From Actinomycetes bacterium (GTDB lineage: Bacteria; Actinomycetota; Thermoleophilia; RBG-16-64-13), in assembly GCA_021815245.1 (NCBI GenBank), contig JAKAHF010000140.1, forward strand, positions 1-6,545: a stretch of 6,545 nt of DNA, in the 5' to 3' direction. The notes beneath the pieces were generated by a model. That model had not been told where the DNA came from, made no database searches, and saw nothing but the letters and a program-made list of their open reading frames with translations. Both the position numbers and the translations under genes were made by a program. How positions within the stretch are numbered: the stretch's first letter is position 1; each line of letters begins with the position of its first letter. Below are positions 1 to 5,813 of this stretch, piece by piece.

Positions 1-84
1 TGGGAGGCCGACGAGTCGCTCAACGCCGCAGACCGTCGCTCGGTCGCAAGCGCCGTGAAGAAGCTCGGCGCAGCGAGCACGTAG
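1..84 (+). CDS. C-terminal end of an unidentified protein (partial)
   Basis: Reading frame 1 is open from the window edge to a TAG at 82-84, giving 27 residues that start WEADESLN and end KKLGAAST. The segment is charged and helical-looking, with a pattern (acid-rich turn, D-R-R, then a K-K-L helix) reminiscent of the last helix of MarR-type regulators. That resemblance is too short to rely on. It is not hydrophobic, so it is unlikely to belong to the exporter remnant that follows in the same frame. The start lies outside the window and no function can be assigned. Confidence 0.45.
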   Translation, partial: WEADESLNAADRRSVASAVKKLGAAST

Positions 85-267
85 CGGGCCGCGGCGCGCT
101 CGATGGCCCGCTTCTTCTTCGATGGGGCCTTCTCGGGCCTTTCGAATCCCAAGATCGTTCTCTTCTACCTGGCCTTTCTGCCCCGGTTCGTCTCCTCCGA
201 AGCCCCCCACCCCACCCTCATGCTGCTCGGCCTGGGAGCGAAACTCGCCCTCGAACGAAGAACGTAG
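85..267 (+). pseudogene. LysE/RhtB-family amino-acid exporter remnant
   Basis: Directly after the TAG at 82-84 the same frame encodes about 60 residues, with an ATG at 103, ending at a TAG at 265-267. It contains SNPKIVLFYLAFLPRFVSS, which matches the conserved NPK segment and following transmembrane helix in the middle of LysE/RhtB translocators. Those inner-membrane proteins export amino acids or homoserine lactones and are normally about 200 residues with six helices. Here the helices before NPK are absent. After LMLLGLGA the frame ends in a short charged tail (KLALERRT) instead of the remaining helices. I therefore read it as a gene fragment that has lost both ends. No ribosome binding site is visible before the ATG. 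A functional micro-protein is possible but unlikely. Confidence 0.7.
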
Positions 268-335
268 GGACACAAAGCGCCCGACAGCCGTCGTAGCTAA
301 GCCGCCTGGACACTCCGGTGCTACCGAAGTACCAT

Positions 336-351
336 TGCGCGGCACCGCGCA
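336..351. promoter_or_regulatory. perfect 16-bp palindrome, candidate operator
   Basis: TGCGCGG and CCGCGCA are exact reverse complements separated by CA. The palindrome ends 11 bp before a TATAAT hexamer, covering where the -35 region of that promoter would fall. This is a typical place for a repressor or activator site controlling the SnoaL-like gene. No regulator is identified, and a GC-only palindrome can arise by chance in DNA of this composition. Confidence 0.35.
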
Positions 352-362
352 CGACGCTGACG

Positions 363-368
363 TATAAT
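363..368 (+). promoter_or_regulatory. -10 element for the SnoaL-like gene
   Basis: A perfect TATAAT stands out in GC-rich DNA 62 bp before the ATG at 431. The best upstream TTG-type hexamer (335-340) lies 22 bp away, too far for a standard -35, so the promoter may depend on an activator or lack a -35. Transcription would start near 375, giving a leader of about 55 nt that includes the Shine-Dalgarno AAGGAG at 420-425. Confidence 0.5.
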
Positions 369-430
369 CCGGCCGCGCAGCACGTCGTAGCATGCCGTAC
401 GTGAGTCATTCTCATCCCCAAGGAGCACCC

Positions 431-853
431 ATGGACAGAGCGACCTTTGACGACTACATCAACCGCTTCAACGCCCAAGATCCAACCGCTTTCGCGGACT
501 ACATCGACCCGAACGCACGGGTGCTGAACGGACTGCTCGAGATCAACGGCTCCGATGGCATGAAGGCCCACTACGCGTGGATCTGGAAATCGTTCGCCGA
601 AGAATTGCACGTCGAGCGCTTCGTGAGCGACGACGATACACTCGCCATTCAGATGTGGACTCACTTCACCGTGTTGAAAGACGACGATGATTCTCCATTT
701 GGTGTCGTGAAGGCGGGCGAATCCTTCGACTACCACGGCATCATCATGTACCAGCTCGTGAACAACAAGTTCACCGACATCAAGGTGTCGTACCTCAGCT
801 TCAGCCGCACCGATCTCGAGGGCAACACGACTCAGCTCGGCATCCCCCACTGA
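431..853 (+). CDS. SnoaL-like / NTF2-like fold protein
   Basis: This is a 140-residue single-domain protein. Its layout fits the SnoaL/NTF2-like superfamily: an N-terminal helix pair (DRATFDDYINRFNAQDPTAF), a short strand (ARVLNGLLEI) followed by the G-x-x-G-type turn and helix (GSDGMKAHYAWIWKSF), then the curved beta sheet (HVERFVSDDDTLAIQMWTHF and later strands). Members are small cyclases, isomerases, hydrolases or non-catalytic ligand binders, so the reaction cannot be named from sequence. The domain is full length and appears intact. I chose ATG 431 over the in-frame ATG at 392 because AAGGAG (420-425) lies 5 nt before it and similarity to the fold begins there. It stands alone, with a promoter upstream and two hairpins downstream. 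Confidence 0.85.
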   Translation: MDRATFDDYINRFNAQDPTAFADYIDPNARVLNGLLEINGSDGMKAHYAWIWKSFAEELHVERFVSDDDTLAIQMWTHFTVLKDDDDSPFGVVKAGESFDYHGIIMYQLVNNKFTDIKVSYLSFSRTDLEGNTTQLGIPH

Positions 854-867
854 GAGATCGCCGCGGA

Positions 868-903
868 GTCTGCCGGTGCTTCATCAGCCAACGGCCGGCA
901 GAC
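868..903 (+). terminator. GC-rich hairpin after the SnoaL-like gene
   Basis: GTCTGCCGG (868-876) and CCGGCAGAC (895-903) are perfect reverse complements around an 18-nt loop, starting 14 bp after the stop codon. No run of T follows, so it is at most a weak or factor-assisted terminator, or an mRNA-stabilising stem. Confidence 0.4.
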
Positions 904-919
904 CCTGTTGATGTGCGTT

Positions 920-952
920 CGCGGCCGGCGTAGCCTGATGACGCCGGCCGCG
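920..952 (+). terminator. 12-bp perfect stem-loop, probable terminator
   Basis: CGCGGCCGGCGT (920-931) and ACGCCGGCCGCG (941-952) pair perfectly around a 9-nt loop. It is the strongest hairpin I found in the window, in the spacer between the SnoaL-like gene and the methyltransferase remnant. A short TTT follows at 958-960, so the intrinsic terminator signal is imperfect, as is common in high-GC actinobacteria. Confidence 0.5.
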
Positions 953-1005
953 CACTGTTTCTGGAGGCCGTGCGCTCCGTTCTTTTTGATACAAGGAGAG
1001 ACGTA

Positions 1006-1470
1006 GTGCCTTCGATCTTCGATGTCGTTCCGCGCAGGTTCATGGCCGCCCAGTTGCGCCGTCCTTCGGGACCGTTCGGCCGCTTCGTCCTCGCTCCGAA
1101 GCTCAACCAGACCAACGCGCCGCTCAATCGAACGGTTCTCGCAGCCCTCGATCTCGGCGCGACCGATCGAGTGCTCGAAGTCGGGTTCGGCGGCGGCGAC
1201 CTGATCTCGCGCATGTTGCCCCTACTCCCCGCGGCCATCGCCGAGCTTCGCCGCATCATCGCTCCGGGTGGACGGCTCGTTCTCGGCTTCGCCCCCCGCG
1301 AGACGCTCGAGACTCTGCCGGTGACCGCCCACGGCTTCTGTAAGTACGAGACAGAAGAGGTGTCGGCGGCCTTGCGGGACGCCGGTTTCGTCGACGTCAC
1401 GGCAACCAAGATCGACGATGCGCGAGGTGCGGATTGCCTCATGGTCTCGCACAATCCCCGGGTCAAGTAG
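1006..1470 (+). pseudogene. class I SAM methyltransferase with internal in-frame deletion
   Basis: The frame encodes 154 residues; related methyltransferases of this layout usually have a little over 200. The N-terminal half is well conserved: a RRPSGPFGR segment, LNQTNAPLNRTVLAAL, and SAM-binding motif I (VLEVGFGGGD, residues 56-65). At about residues 71-75 the protein jumps from DLISRML straight to AAIAELRRIIAPGGRLVLGF, the helix and strand that normally lie some 60-70 residues later. The post-I acidic residue that binds the SAM ribose and the motif II/III strands are missing, so SAM binding is unlikely. The C-terminal part (HGF..YETEEVSAALRDAGFVDV) is normal. GTG 1006 is preceded by AAGGAG (993-998) at 7 nt; an upstream in-frame GTG at 970 lacks such a site. 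The reading frame and RBS survive, so it may still be expressed. Confidence 0.7.
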
Positions 1471-1587
1471 ATCCCCTCGCCGGACGATACAAGCGACAGG
1501 CGGTCCCAGTCTCGAACTGAGAACTGAGCCCGCCGGCCCGGTAGAGCCGGGTCGAACGATCCGCACTGGGGGGAATTCGAGCGTCTG

Positions 1588-2481
1588 ATGGAACTGGTGT
1601 TGCACTTTCTCATGCGCCTACTGATGCGTTGGCTCGTGGCGCACCAGGACACCTGGTGGGGGCGATTCCTGCTCAAACAGCGGGGTCCGCGACAAGACGT
1701 GACGCGAATGACGCGTCGTCAACGGCTGAGAAGCGCCCGGAGCTTCCTGCTATTCGGGGTCGTGAGCGGAGCCCTGTTCGCTGTCTCCGGGTACCTCTCG
1801 GCGAAACTCGGTTTGGACCGTCATGAAGCTATCTACATGTGCATCATATGGTTCCTCGGCATCTTCACCCTCATGGGACTCGGCGGCGGCATCTACCTTT
1901 TCGCGCACGTGCTCATCGGGACGATCGCCGACGGCCTCCGATGGCGCTTTGTCAAGCCTCCCATGGCCACCTGGAGTCCACCGGCCAACCTCTGGATGTT
2001 CTGGGGTGATGGTCGGTCGGGCAGCCACAAGATGCTCAAGAGTGTGGTGCGCAGCTTCGTGGAGTCCTTCACCAGCCACTCGACCTACTACGCCGGCGAC
2101 GTCGCCATGGGGCACATCGTCGAAGCGGCATGGTCATCGGGGGCCACCGGGTTTCGTTTCGATCTCGTGAGCGGCCGGCACGACGGGTCTCCGTTGCTCG
2201 TGCCGGTGGTAGGTCATTCGGTGGCCCAATACGCCGCCTGGTTGCCGCACTTGATCACGAACTCCAAGTCGTCGATACGTTTCGTCTCGAGGGCCGAACT
2301 GGTCGTGACCATCGACCCGGCGATGCGGCGCCCGTGCGCGCACGGCGATGGCTATGAGTCGCCCTTCTCGTGCCTGCTGAGGATCGTCGATGACCGGGGC
2401 AGGGAGTACAGCCACTGGGTGCACGGCTGGTCGGGTCCTCGGCGGCAGAAGCCGGCAGGCCGGCGCCGGACGAAGCGGTGA
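1588..2481 (+). CDS. membrane protein of unknown function, two transmembrane helices
   Basis: I do not recognise a family for these 297 residues. The N-terminus is hydrophobic and amphipathic (MELVLHFLMRLLMRWLVAHQ), followed by a basic stretch (residues 26-51). Two clear hydrophobic helices follow, at about 52-70 (SFLLFGVVSGALFAVSGYL) and 82-110 (including WFLGIFTLMGLGGGIYLFAH). The remaining 185 residues form a soluble domain rich in W, H and S that ends in a basic tail (RRQKPAGRRRTKR). No catalytic motif is apparent. The basic stretch before helix 1 suggests both ends are cytoplasmic. ATG 1588 is the first start; a GGGGG run lies 14 nt before it, which is far, and in-frame ATGs at 1612 and 1624 are alternatives. 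The coding character looks real: the frame is long and the neighbouring frames are broken. Confidence 0.75.
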   Translation: MELVLHFLMRLLMRWLVAHQDTWWGRFLLKQRGPRQDVTRMTRRQRLRSARSFLLFGVVSGALFAVSGYLSAKLGLDRHEAIYMCIIWFLGIFTLMGLGGGIYLFAHVLIGTIADGLRWRFVKPPMATWSPPANLWMFWGDGRSGSHKMLKSVVRSFVESFTSHSTYYAGDVAMGHIVEAAWSSGATGFRFDLVSGRHDGSPLLVPVVGHSVAQYAAWLPHLITNSKSSIRFVSRAELVVTIDPAMRRPCAHGDGYESPFSCLLRIVDDRGREYSHWVHGWSGPRRQKPAGRRRTKR

Positions 2482-2491
2482 TCTGCCGGCT
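2450..2491. repeat. 9-bp inverted repeat straddling a stop codon
   Basis: AGCCGGCAG (2450-2458) and CTGCCGGCT (2483-2491) are exact reverse complements around a 24-nt loop that itself contains the palindrome CCGGCGCCGG. The stem brackets the TGA (2479-2481) of the membrane protein gene and ends about 10 bp before the -10 of the lipoprotein gene. It could act as a weak terminator or mRNA-end stem. No T run follows. Confidence 0.35.
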
Positions 2492-2499
2492 CAGGCCCT

Positions 2500-2508
2500 T
2501 GCTACCAT
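2500..2508 (+). promoter_or_regulatory. extended -10 for the lipoprotein gene
   Basis: TGCTACCAT fits an extended -10 (TGn followed by TAnnnT). Its hexamer ends 8 bp before the ATG at 2517, which lacks a Shine-Dalgarno sequence. Transcription would then begin at or beside the start codon, giving a leaderless mRNA. No -35 is clear. Confidence 0.4.
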
Positions 2509-2516
2509 GGTCTCAG

Positions 2517-3020
2517 ATGTCGCATCGCAATATTCGTTTCTTCCTGGGCACGGCGCTGGCCGCAGCCCTGCTCTTTGCGTGCAGTTCCTGCGGCGAAGTA
2601 ACTACTATCCAGGAGGAAGACGCCGCTCAGGCCATTCGGTCGCAACTTCGGAGCGCGGGTGTCGACGCGGAGTGGCCCGCCGTGCCCGAACTACACCCCG
2701 TCTTGTTCTTCGGTCCTGACGCGGAGCGAGTGGCTCTGCTCGTCGGAGGGCCCGGCGGCTCGCGCATCGAGTTCTACCGGTTTCCCGACGCGGAGACTGC
2801 CGCGAAGGCGGCGGCCGGAGTGAGCGAAGACGGGTTCGAGATCCCCACCGACACCGGCACGGCGAATGTCCAGTGGGTGGGTCCACCGCACTACTTCGCC
2901 AAGGGCAGAATGATCGTGCTCTACGTCGAGAATGCCGGCAACGATGCCGACGGCTCGATCGACCGCTCAGTGCTGGCCGTGCTTCGCGACGTCATGGGCG
3001 ACCAGTTCGCCGGACGGTAG
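2517..3020 (+). CDS. small predicted lipoprotein
   Basis: This 167-residue protein starts with a classic secretion signal: basic MSHRNIR, a hydrophobic core (FFLGTALAAALL), then the lipobox LFAC with Cys22 as the expected lipidated residue, followed by a small Ser/Cys/Gly linker. Lipidation would anchor it to the outer face of the membrane. The Phe at position -2 of the lipobox is less usual. The mature part (EDAAQAIRSQL..., RIEFYRFPDAETAAKAA) looks like a small globular domain; I recognise no named family and no enzyme motif. I chose ATG 2517 because it gives a signal peptide of normal length and sits just after an extended -10. A GTG at 2478 would overlap the preceding stop (GTGA) and allow translational coupling, but adds 13 residues before the signal. 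Confidence 0.75.
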   Translation: MSHRNIRFFLGTALAAALLFACSSCGEVTTIQEEDAAQAIRSQLRSAGVDAEWPAVPELHPVLFFGPDAERVALLVGGPGGSRIEFYRFPDAETAAKAAAGVSEDGFEIPTDTGTANVQWVGPPHYFAKGRMIVLYVENAGNDADGSIDRSVLAVLRDVMGDQFAGR

Positions 3021-3045
3021 GCGGCGCGCTCCACGCGGCCCCGGC

Positions 3046-3051
3046 TACAAT
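3046..3051 (+). promoter_or_regulatory. -10 element upstream of tam
   Basis: TACAAT (five of six consensus bases) sits in an otherwise GC-rich 80-bp spacer. Its end is 5 bp before an ATG at 3057, so the transcript would start at or next to that ATG. No convincing -35 is seen at 16-18 bp upstream. Confidence 0.5.
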
Positions 3052-3056
3052 TACGC

Positions 3057-3104
3057 ATGAGGCGCGACTGTCGAGACGACGATCACGTGGAGGCCGAACG
3101 ATGA
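3057..3104 (+). CDS. candidate leaderless 15-codon ORF overlapping the tam start
   Basis: ATG 3057 opens a frame encoding MRRDCRDDDHVEAER, ending at TGA 3102-3104, which overlaps the tam start codon as ATGA (3101-3104). The ATG follows a TACAAT -10 by 5 bp and has no Shine-Dalgarno sequence, as expected for leaderless translation. If translated, ribosomes would terminate on the tam start and could reinitiate there, helped by GGAGG at 3089-3093 inside the mini-ORF. The peptide is highly charged and has no run of one amino acid that would suggest classical attenuation. It could also be chance: a 15-codon frame is short. Confidence 0.35.
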   Translation: MRRDCRDDDHVEAER

Positions 3105-3871
3105 CCGCTTGGAATGCGAATGACTACCTGCGCTTCGGTGACGAGCGCACGAGACCCGCCGAGGACCTTGCCTCCCGCATCGACGTCGCCGGAGTGTCGA
3201 CCGCGGTCGACCTCGGGTGCGGCCCGGGCAACAGCACGCAGGTGATCCGCCGCAGGTGGCCATGCGCTCGCGTCTGCGGCCTCGACAGCTCGCCGAGCAT
3301 GATCGCCGCCGCCGGCGAAGCATATCCCGACCAAGAGTGGGTTTTGGGCGACATCGCCGGCTGGACCAGCCCCGAGCCCCTCGACCTGGTGTTCTCCAAC
3401 GCCGCCTTGCAGTGGGTACCCGACCACGCGCGACTCGTCCGCCGTCTCTTCGACCATGTCGCGCCCAACGGAGCCCTTGCTTTCCAAGTCCCCAGCGCCG
3501 ACTTCGCCCAGGTGCGCGCACTCATCCACGAGATCGCGGCCCACGCCGCGTGGGATCACCGTATGGACGCGGCCCGCAGCATCCTCACGATGGAAGAGCC
3601 CGCGGTCTACTACGACGCCCTCGCGCCACATGCCCGGTCGATCGATATGTGGGAAACCGAGTATTACCACGTGCTGGACGCCCCAGCGGCGATCGGCGAT
3701 TGGATCTCGAGCACGGGCCTCCGCCCCTTTCTCGACGCGCTCGAAACCGATGAGGACCGAGGACTGTTCCGTTCGATGCTCGATGTCCGCATAGCTGAGA
3801 CCTATGAACGACGCGGCGACGGAAAAGTCCTGTATCCATTCAAACGCCTGTTCGTGATCGCGTACGCCTGA
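3101..3871 (+). CDS. tam: trans-aconitate 2-methyltransferase
   Basis: This 256-residue cytosolic enzyme is predicted to transfer a methyl group from SAM to trans-aconitate, a non-enzymatic isomer of cis-aconitate that inhibits aconitase. The length matches E. coli Tam (about 252) and similarity runs end to end: WNANDYLRFGDERTRPAEDL at the N-terminus, SAM motif I VDLGCGPGNST (36-46), the acidic post-I motif GLDSSPSMI (60-68), D84 in GDIAGW, DLVFSNAALQWVPDH (95-109), and the C-terminal TEYYHVLD, DWISSTGLRPFLDAL and YPFKRLFVIAYA segments. All class I methyltransferase elements are present, in contrast to the deleted copy at 1006-1470. ATG 3101 has GGAGG (3089-3093) 7 nt upstream and is overlapped by the stop of a mini-ORF. 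Substrate is inferred from family similarity; some homologues methylate related acids. Confidence 0.88.
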   Translation: MTAWNANDYLRFGDERTRPAEDLASRIDVAGVSTAVDLGCGPGNSTQVIRRRWPCARVCGLDSSPSMIAAAGEAYPDQEWVLGDIAGWTSPEPLDLVFSNAALQWVPDHARLVRRLFDHVAPNGALAFQVPSADFAQVRALIHEIAAHAAWDHRMDAARSILTMEEPAVYYDALAPHARSIDMWETEYYHVLDAPAAIGDWISSTGLRPFLDALETDEDRGLFRSMLDVRIAETYERRGDGKVLYPFKRLFVIAYA

Positions 3872-3897
3872 GAACCACCGCCCGAAACGAGGCCGCT

Positions 3898-4425
3898 TTG
3901 ACCGACACGACCATCGACGTGCGCGTCGCGATACCCGACGATGCCGAACTGCTCGCCATTCTCGGCGCCCGGACGTTTCGCGACACTTTCGGGCCCGACA
4001 ACTCCGAGGCCGACATGGCCCAGTACCTGGCGTCGGCATTCGGGCCGGCGATCCAAGCCGCCGAACTGGCCGACGAGCAGAGCATCTTTCTGCTCGCCGA
4101 GGCCGGCGGCACGGCGGCCGGTTACGCCCGGTTGAAGCTCGGCGATGCGCCCCCATGCGTGAGCGGCGTCCGACCCGTGGAGATCGCGCGTTTCTACGCC
4201 GATGCGCCCTGGATCGGCCACGGTGTAGGCGCCACACTCATGCGGGTCTGTTTCGAAATCGCGCTCGACCGCTCATGCGACACCATCTGGCTCGACGTGT
4301 GGGAACGAAACCTTCGAGCGATTGCCTTCTATGAGAAATGGGGATTCGCAGTCGTCGGTAGCCAGATCTTCCCCCTGGGTGACGACATGCAGAACGACCT
4401 ATTGATGTCGCGGCCGGTCGGCTGA
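3898..4425 (+). CDS. GNAT N-acetyltransferase, PaiA-like
   Basis: This 175-residue enzyme is predicted to transfer acetyl from acetyl-CoA to an amine. It resembles the Bacillus PaiA (spermidine/spermine acetyltransferase) type along its length: TFRDTFGPDNSEADMAQYL near 26-44, GYARLKL (75-81), the beta-4 strand EIARFYAD (95-102), the acetyl-CoA pyrophosphate loop IGHGVGATLM (106-115), the strand IWLDVWERN (130-138), AIAFYEKWGF (141-150), and the tail GDDMQNDLLM. The loop normally begins with Gln or Arg (Q/R-x-x-G-x-G/A); here that position is Ile106, a mild departure. The start is TTG 3898 with GAGG (3889-3892) 5 nt before it, and no ATG is available upstream of the conserved region. It follows tam by 26 bp on the same strand, so they are likely one operon. 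Polyamine as substrate is only a family-based guess. Confidence 0.85.
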   Translation: MTDTTIDVRVAIPDDAELLAILGARTFRDTFGPDNSEADMAQYLASAFGPAIQAAELADEQSIFLLAEAGGTAAGYARLKLGDAPPCVSGVRPVEIARFYADAPWIGHGVGATLMRVCFEIALDRSCDTIWLDVWERNLRAIAFYEKWGFAVVGSQIFPLGDDMQNDLLMSRPVG

Positions 4426-4445
4426 GATCCATCATCCTACTTCCC

Positions 4446-4468
4446 CCGGCCCGACGCCCCGTCGCCGG
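4446..4468. terminator. weak hairpin between convergent genes
   Basis: CCGGC (4446-4450) and GCCGG (4464-4468) pair, with further GG/CC pairing beyond one mismatch, in the 52-bp gap between the acetyltransferase and the aminotransferase, which converge here. It is short and lacks a T run on either strand, so a bidirectional terminator role is tentative. Confidence 0.3.
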
Positions 4469-4477
4469 TGGGCCAGG

Positions 4478-5662
4478 CTACGCCTCTCTACACAGGGCTC
4501 CCAGCCGCCGCACGCCTTCTCTGATGCGGTCGGGCGTCGAGTTTGAGAAGTTCAGGCGCAGGTAGTTGCTGCCACCTTCGGCCGGGAAGAAGTCGCGCCC
4601 GGGCACAAAGGCGACCTGACGCTCCACCGCCCGCGCCAGCAGCTTCAGGCTGTCGAGCTCGACCGGCCCTGTGACCCACAGAAACATGCCACCCTCAGGA
4701 TGGGTCCACGAGTAGCCGGCCGGCAGTTCTTCGCGCAGGGCCCCGTCCATCACCGAGAACCGCTCGCCGTAGGCACGGCGGATGCTCTCCACGTGTGCCG
4801 CCTCGTCGCACTGGGTCAGGTAGGCGTACGCGACCCTCTGGTCGAAGCTCGAGGTATGCAGGTCGGAAGCTTGTTTGAGTATCAGCAGCCGCGACAAGAT
4901 CTCGGGTGGAGCCACCACCCACCCCAGTCGCAATCCTGGAGCGATTGTCTTGGAGAACGTACTCGCGTATATGACGCGACCGGCCTCGTCCCAGTGCTTG
5001 ACCGGCGGGATGTCGACGCCGCGGTAGCGCAGTCTGCCATAGGGATCGTCTTCGAGAACGGTCAACCCGGTCTCGCCCGCGATGCGCGCGAGTGTCCGGC
5101 GCCGCTCGACAGCGAGCGTCACCCCGGTGGGATTCTGAAAGTTGGGGATCGTGTAGAGGAACTTGGGCCGGTGCGCGGCGATGAGTGCCGGAAGCGCTTC
5201 CGGGATCAGACCGTCATCGTCGGTCGGCACCGGCACGAACCGGGCCTCCATAGTCTGGAACGCCTGGATCGCCGCCAGGTACGTCGGATTCTCGGTGAGC
5301 ACAACGTCCCCGGGATTCAAGAACAGCTTTCCCGCCAGATCGAGCACCTGCTGCGACCCGCTGGTGATGAGCACATCGTTCGCCGTCGCAGCGACGCCGC
5401 GCCGGGCCATCTCGGCGGCGATCCACTCGCGGAGGGGCATGAAGCCTTCGCTCGGCCCGTACTGCAAGGCCTCACGCCCGCCCATGGAGAGAGCGGTCTC
5501 GGCGGCGGCACGCACACTGTCGAGTGGAAAGAGCTCCGGGGCGGGGAGTCCGCCGGCGAACGAGATCACCTCGGGTTGCGCCGTGACCTTGAGGATCTCG
5601 CGGATGGTCGAGGGTCGTAATTGCCGCATGCGGTCGGCGAATGTGGTGTCGTGATCTGACAT
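4478..5662 (-). CDS. PLP-dependent aminotransferase, fold type I (LysN / 2-aminoadipate / aromatic group)
   Basis: This 394-residue cytosolic enzyme is predicted to move an amino group between an amino acid and a 2-oxo acid using pyridoxal phosphate. Landmarks in order: ISFAGGLPAPELFP (33-46), LQYGPSEGFMPLREWIA (66-82), cofactor-phosphate segment TSGSQQVLDLAGKLFL (100-115), ENPTYLAAIQAF (124-135), IPNFQNPTG (172-180), LEDDPYGRLRY (203-213) with the Asp that contacts the PLP ring nitrogen, the Schiff-base Lys238 in STFSKTIAPGLRLGW, and the substrate-carboxylate Arg369 in YLRLNFSNS. The length is that of the stand-alone enzyme and there is no N-terminal GntR-type DNA-binding domain, so it is not a MocR regulator. 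The family acts on 2-aminoadipate, leucine, aromatic acids or kynurenine, so the substrate is open. An extension upstream to 5926 is possible in frame, but similarity begins near MSDHD. No Shine-Dalgarno is seen; a promoter-like pair immediately upstream suggests a leaderless mRNA. Confidence 0.9.
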   Translation of the reverse strand: MSDHDTTFADRMRQLRPSTIREILKVTAQPEVISFAGGLPAPELFPLDSVRAAAETALSMGGREALQYGPSEGFMPLREWIAAEMARRGVAATANDVLITSGSQQVLDLAGKLFLNPGDVVLTENPTYLAAIQAFQTMEARFVPVPTDDDGLIPEALPALIAAHRPKFLYTIPNFQNPTGVTLAVERRRTLARIAGETGLTVLEDDPYGRLRYRGVDIPPVKHWDEAGRVIYASTFSKTIAPGLRLGWVVAPPEILSRLLILKQASDLHTSSFDQRVAYAYLTQCDEAAHVESIRRAYGERFSVMDGALREELPAGYSWTHPEGGMFLWVTGPVELDSLKLLARAVERQVAFVPGRDFFPAEGGSNYLRLNFSNSTPDRIREGVRRLGALCREA

Positions 5663-5668
5663 GCCGGA

Positions 5669-5698
5669 ATGAAACCACGGGTGCGGCGCGAACGCCAA
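5669..5698 (-). promoter_or_regulatory. candidate promoter of the aminotransferase gene
   Basis: On the minus strand TTGGCG (5698-5693) and TTTCAT (5674-5669) are 18 bp apart, and the latter ends 6 bp before the ATG at 5662. Both hexamers match four of six consensus bases. The spacing would start transcription at the start codon, in line with the missing Shine-Dalgarno sequence. Confidence 0.35.
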
Positions 5699-5813
5699 CC
5701 GCTTTGCCCGCGAATCGTGCCAAGACGCGCTCATTGTCTGCACTGTTCTGGTCGATAGTACTGTAAACCGATTCACTGCTCTCGTCGCTAGGCAGGGCGA
5801 AGGAGACAACCGG

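Noticed and set aside
218..850. 210-residue open frame on the minus strand
   Set aside because: It lies opposite the SnoaL-like gene, has no RBS or recognisable domain, and its composition is that of an antisense shadow.
908..936. TTGATG and TAGCCT with 17-bp spacing as a promoter for the methyltransferase remnant
   Set aside because: TAGCCT is a poor -10 and is buried in the 12-bp terminator-like stem at 920-952.
988..1493. octamer GATACAAG at 988-995 and 1486-1493
   Set aside because: The first copy overlaps the RBS and the second lies in a spacer; two copies of 8 bp in this length may be chance.
1515..1528. tandem AACTGAG repeat before the membrane-protein gene
   Set aside because: Only two 7-bp copies with no promoter context; too short to interpret.
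3083..4237. 384-residue minus-strand frame across tam and the acetyltransferase
   Set aside because: It is extremely rich in Arg and Gly, has no domain, and overlaps two well-supported genes; a GC-driven shadow.
4700..5620. 306-residue plus-strand frame opposite the aminotransferase
   Set aside because: The minus-strand frame contains every expected aminotransferase motif; the plus-strand translation has none.
5734..5764. promoter for the PAS gene (TTGTCT with TAGTAC or TACTGT)
   Set aside because: The spacings (16 or 19 bp) and hexamers are weak; a promoter must exist in the 151-bp spacer, but I cannot place it with confidence.
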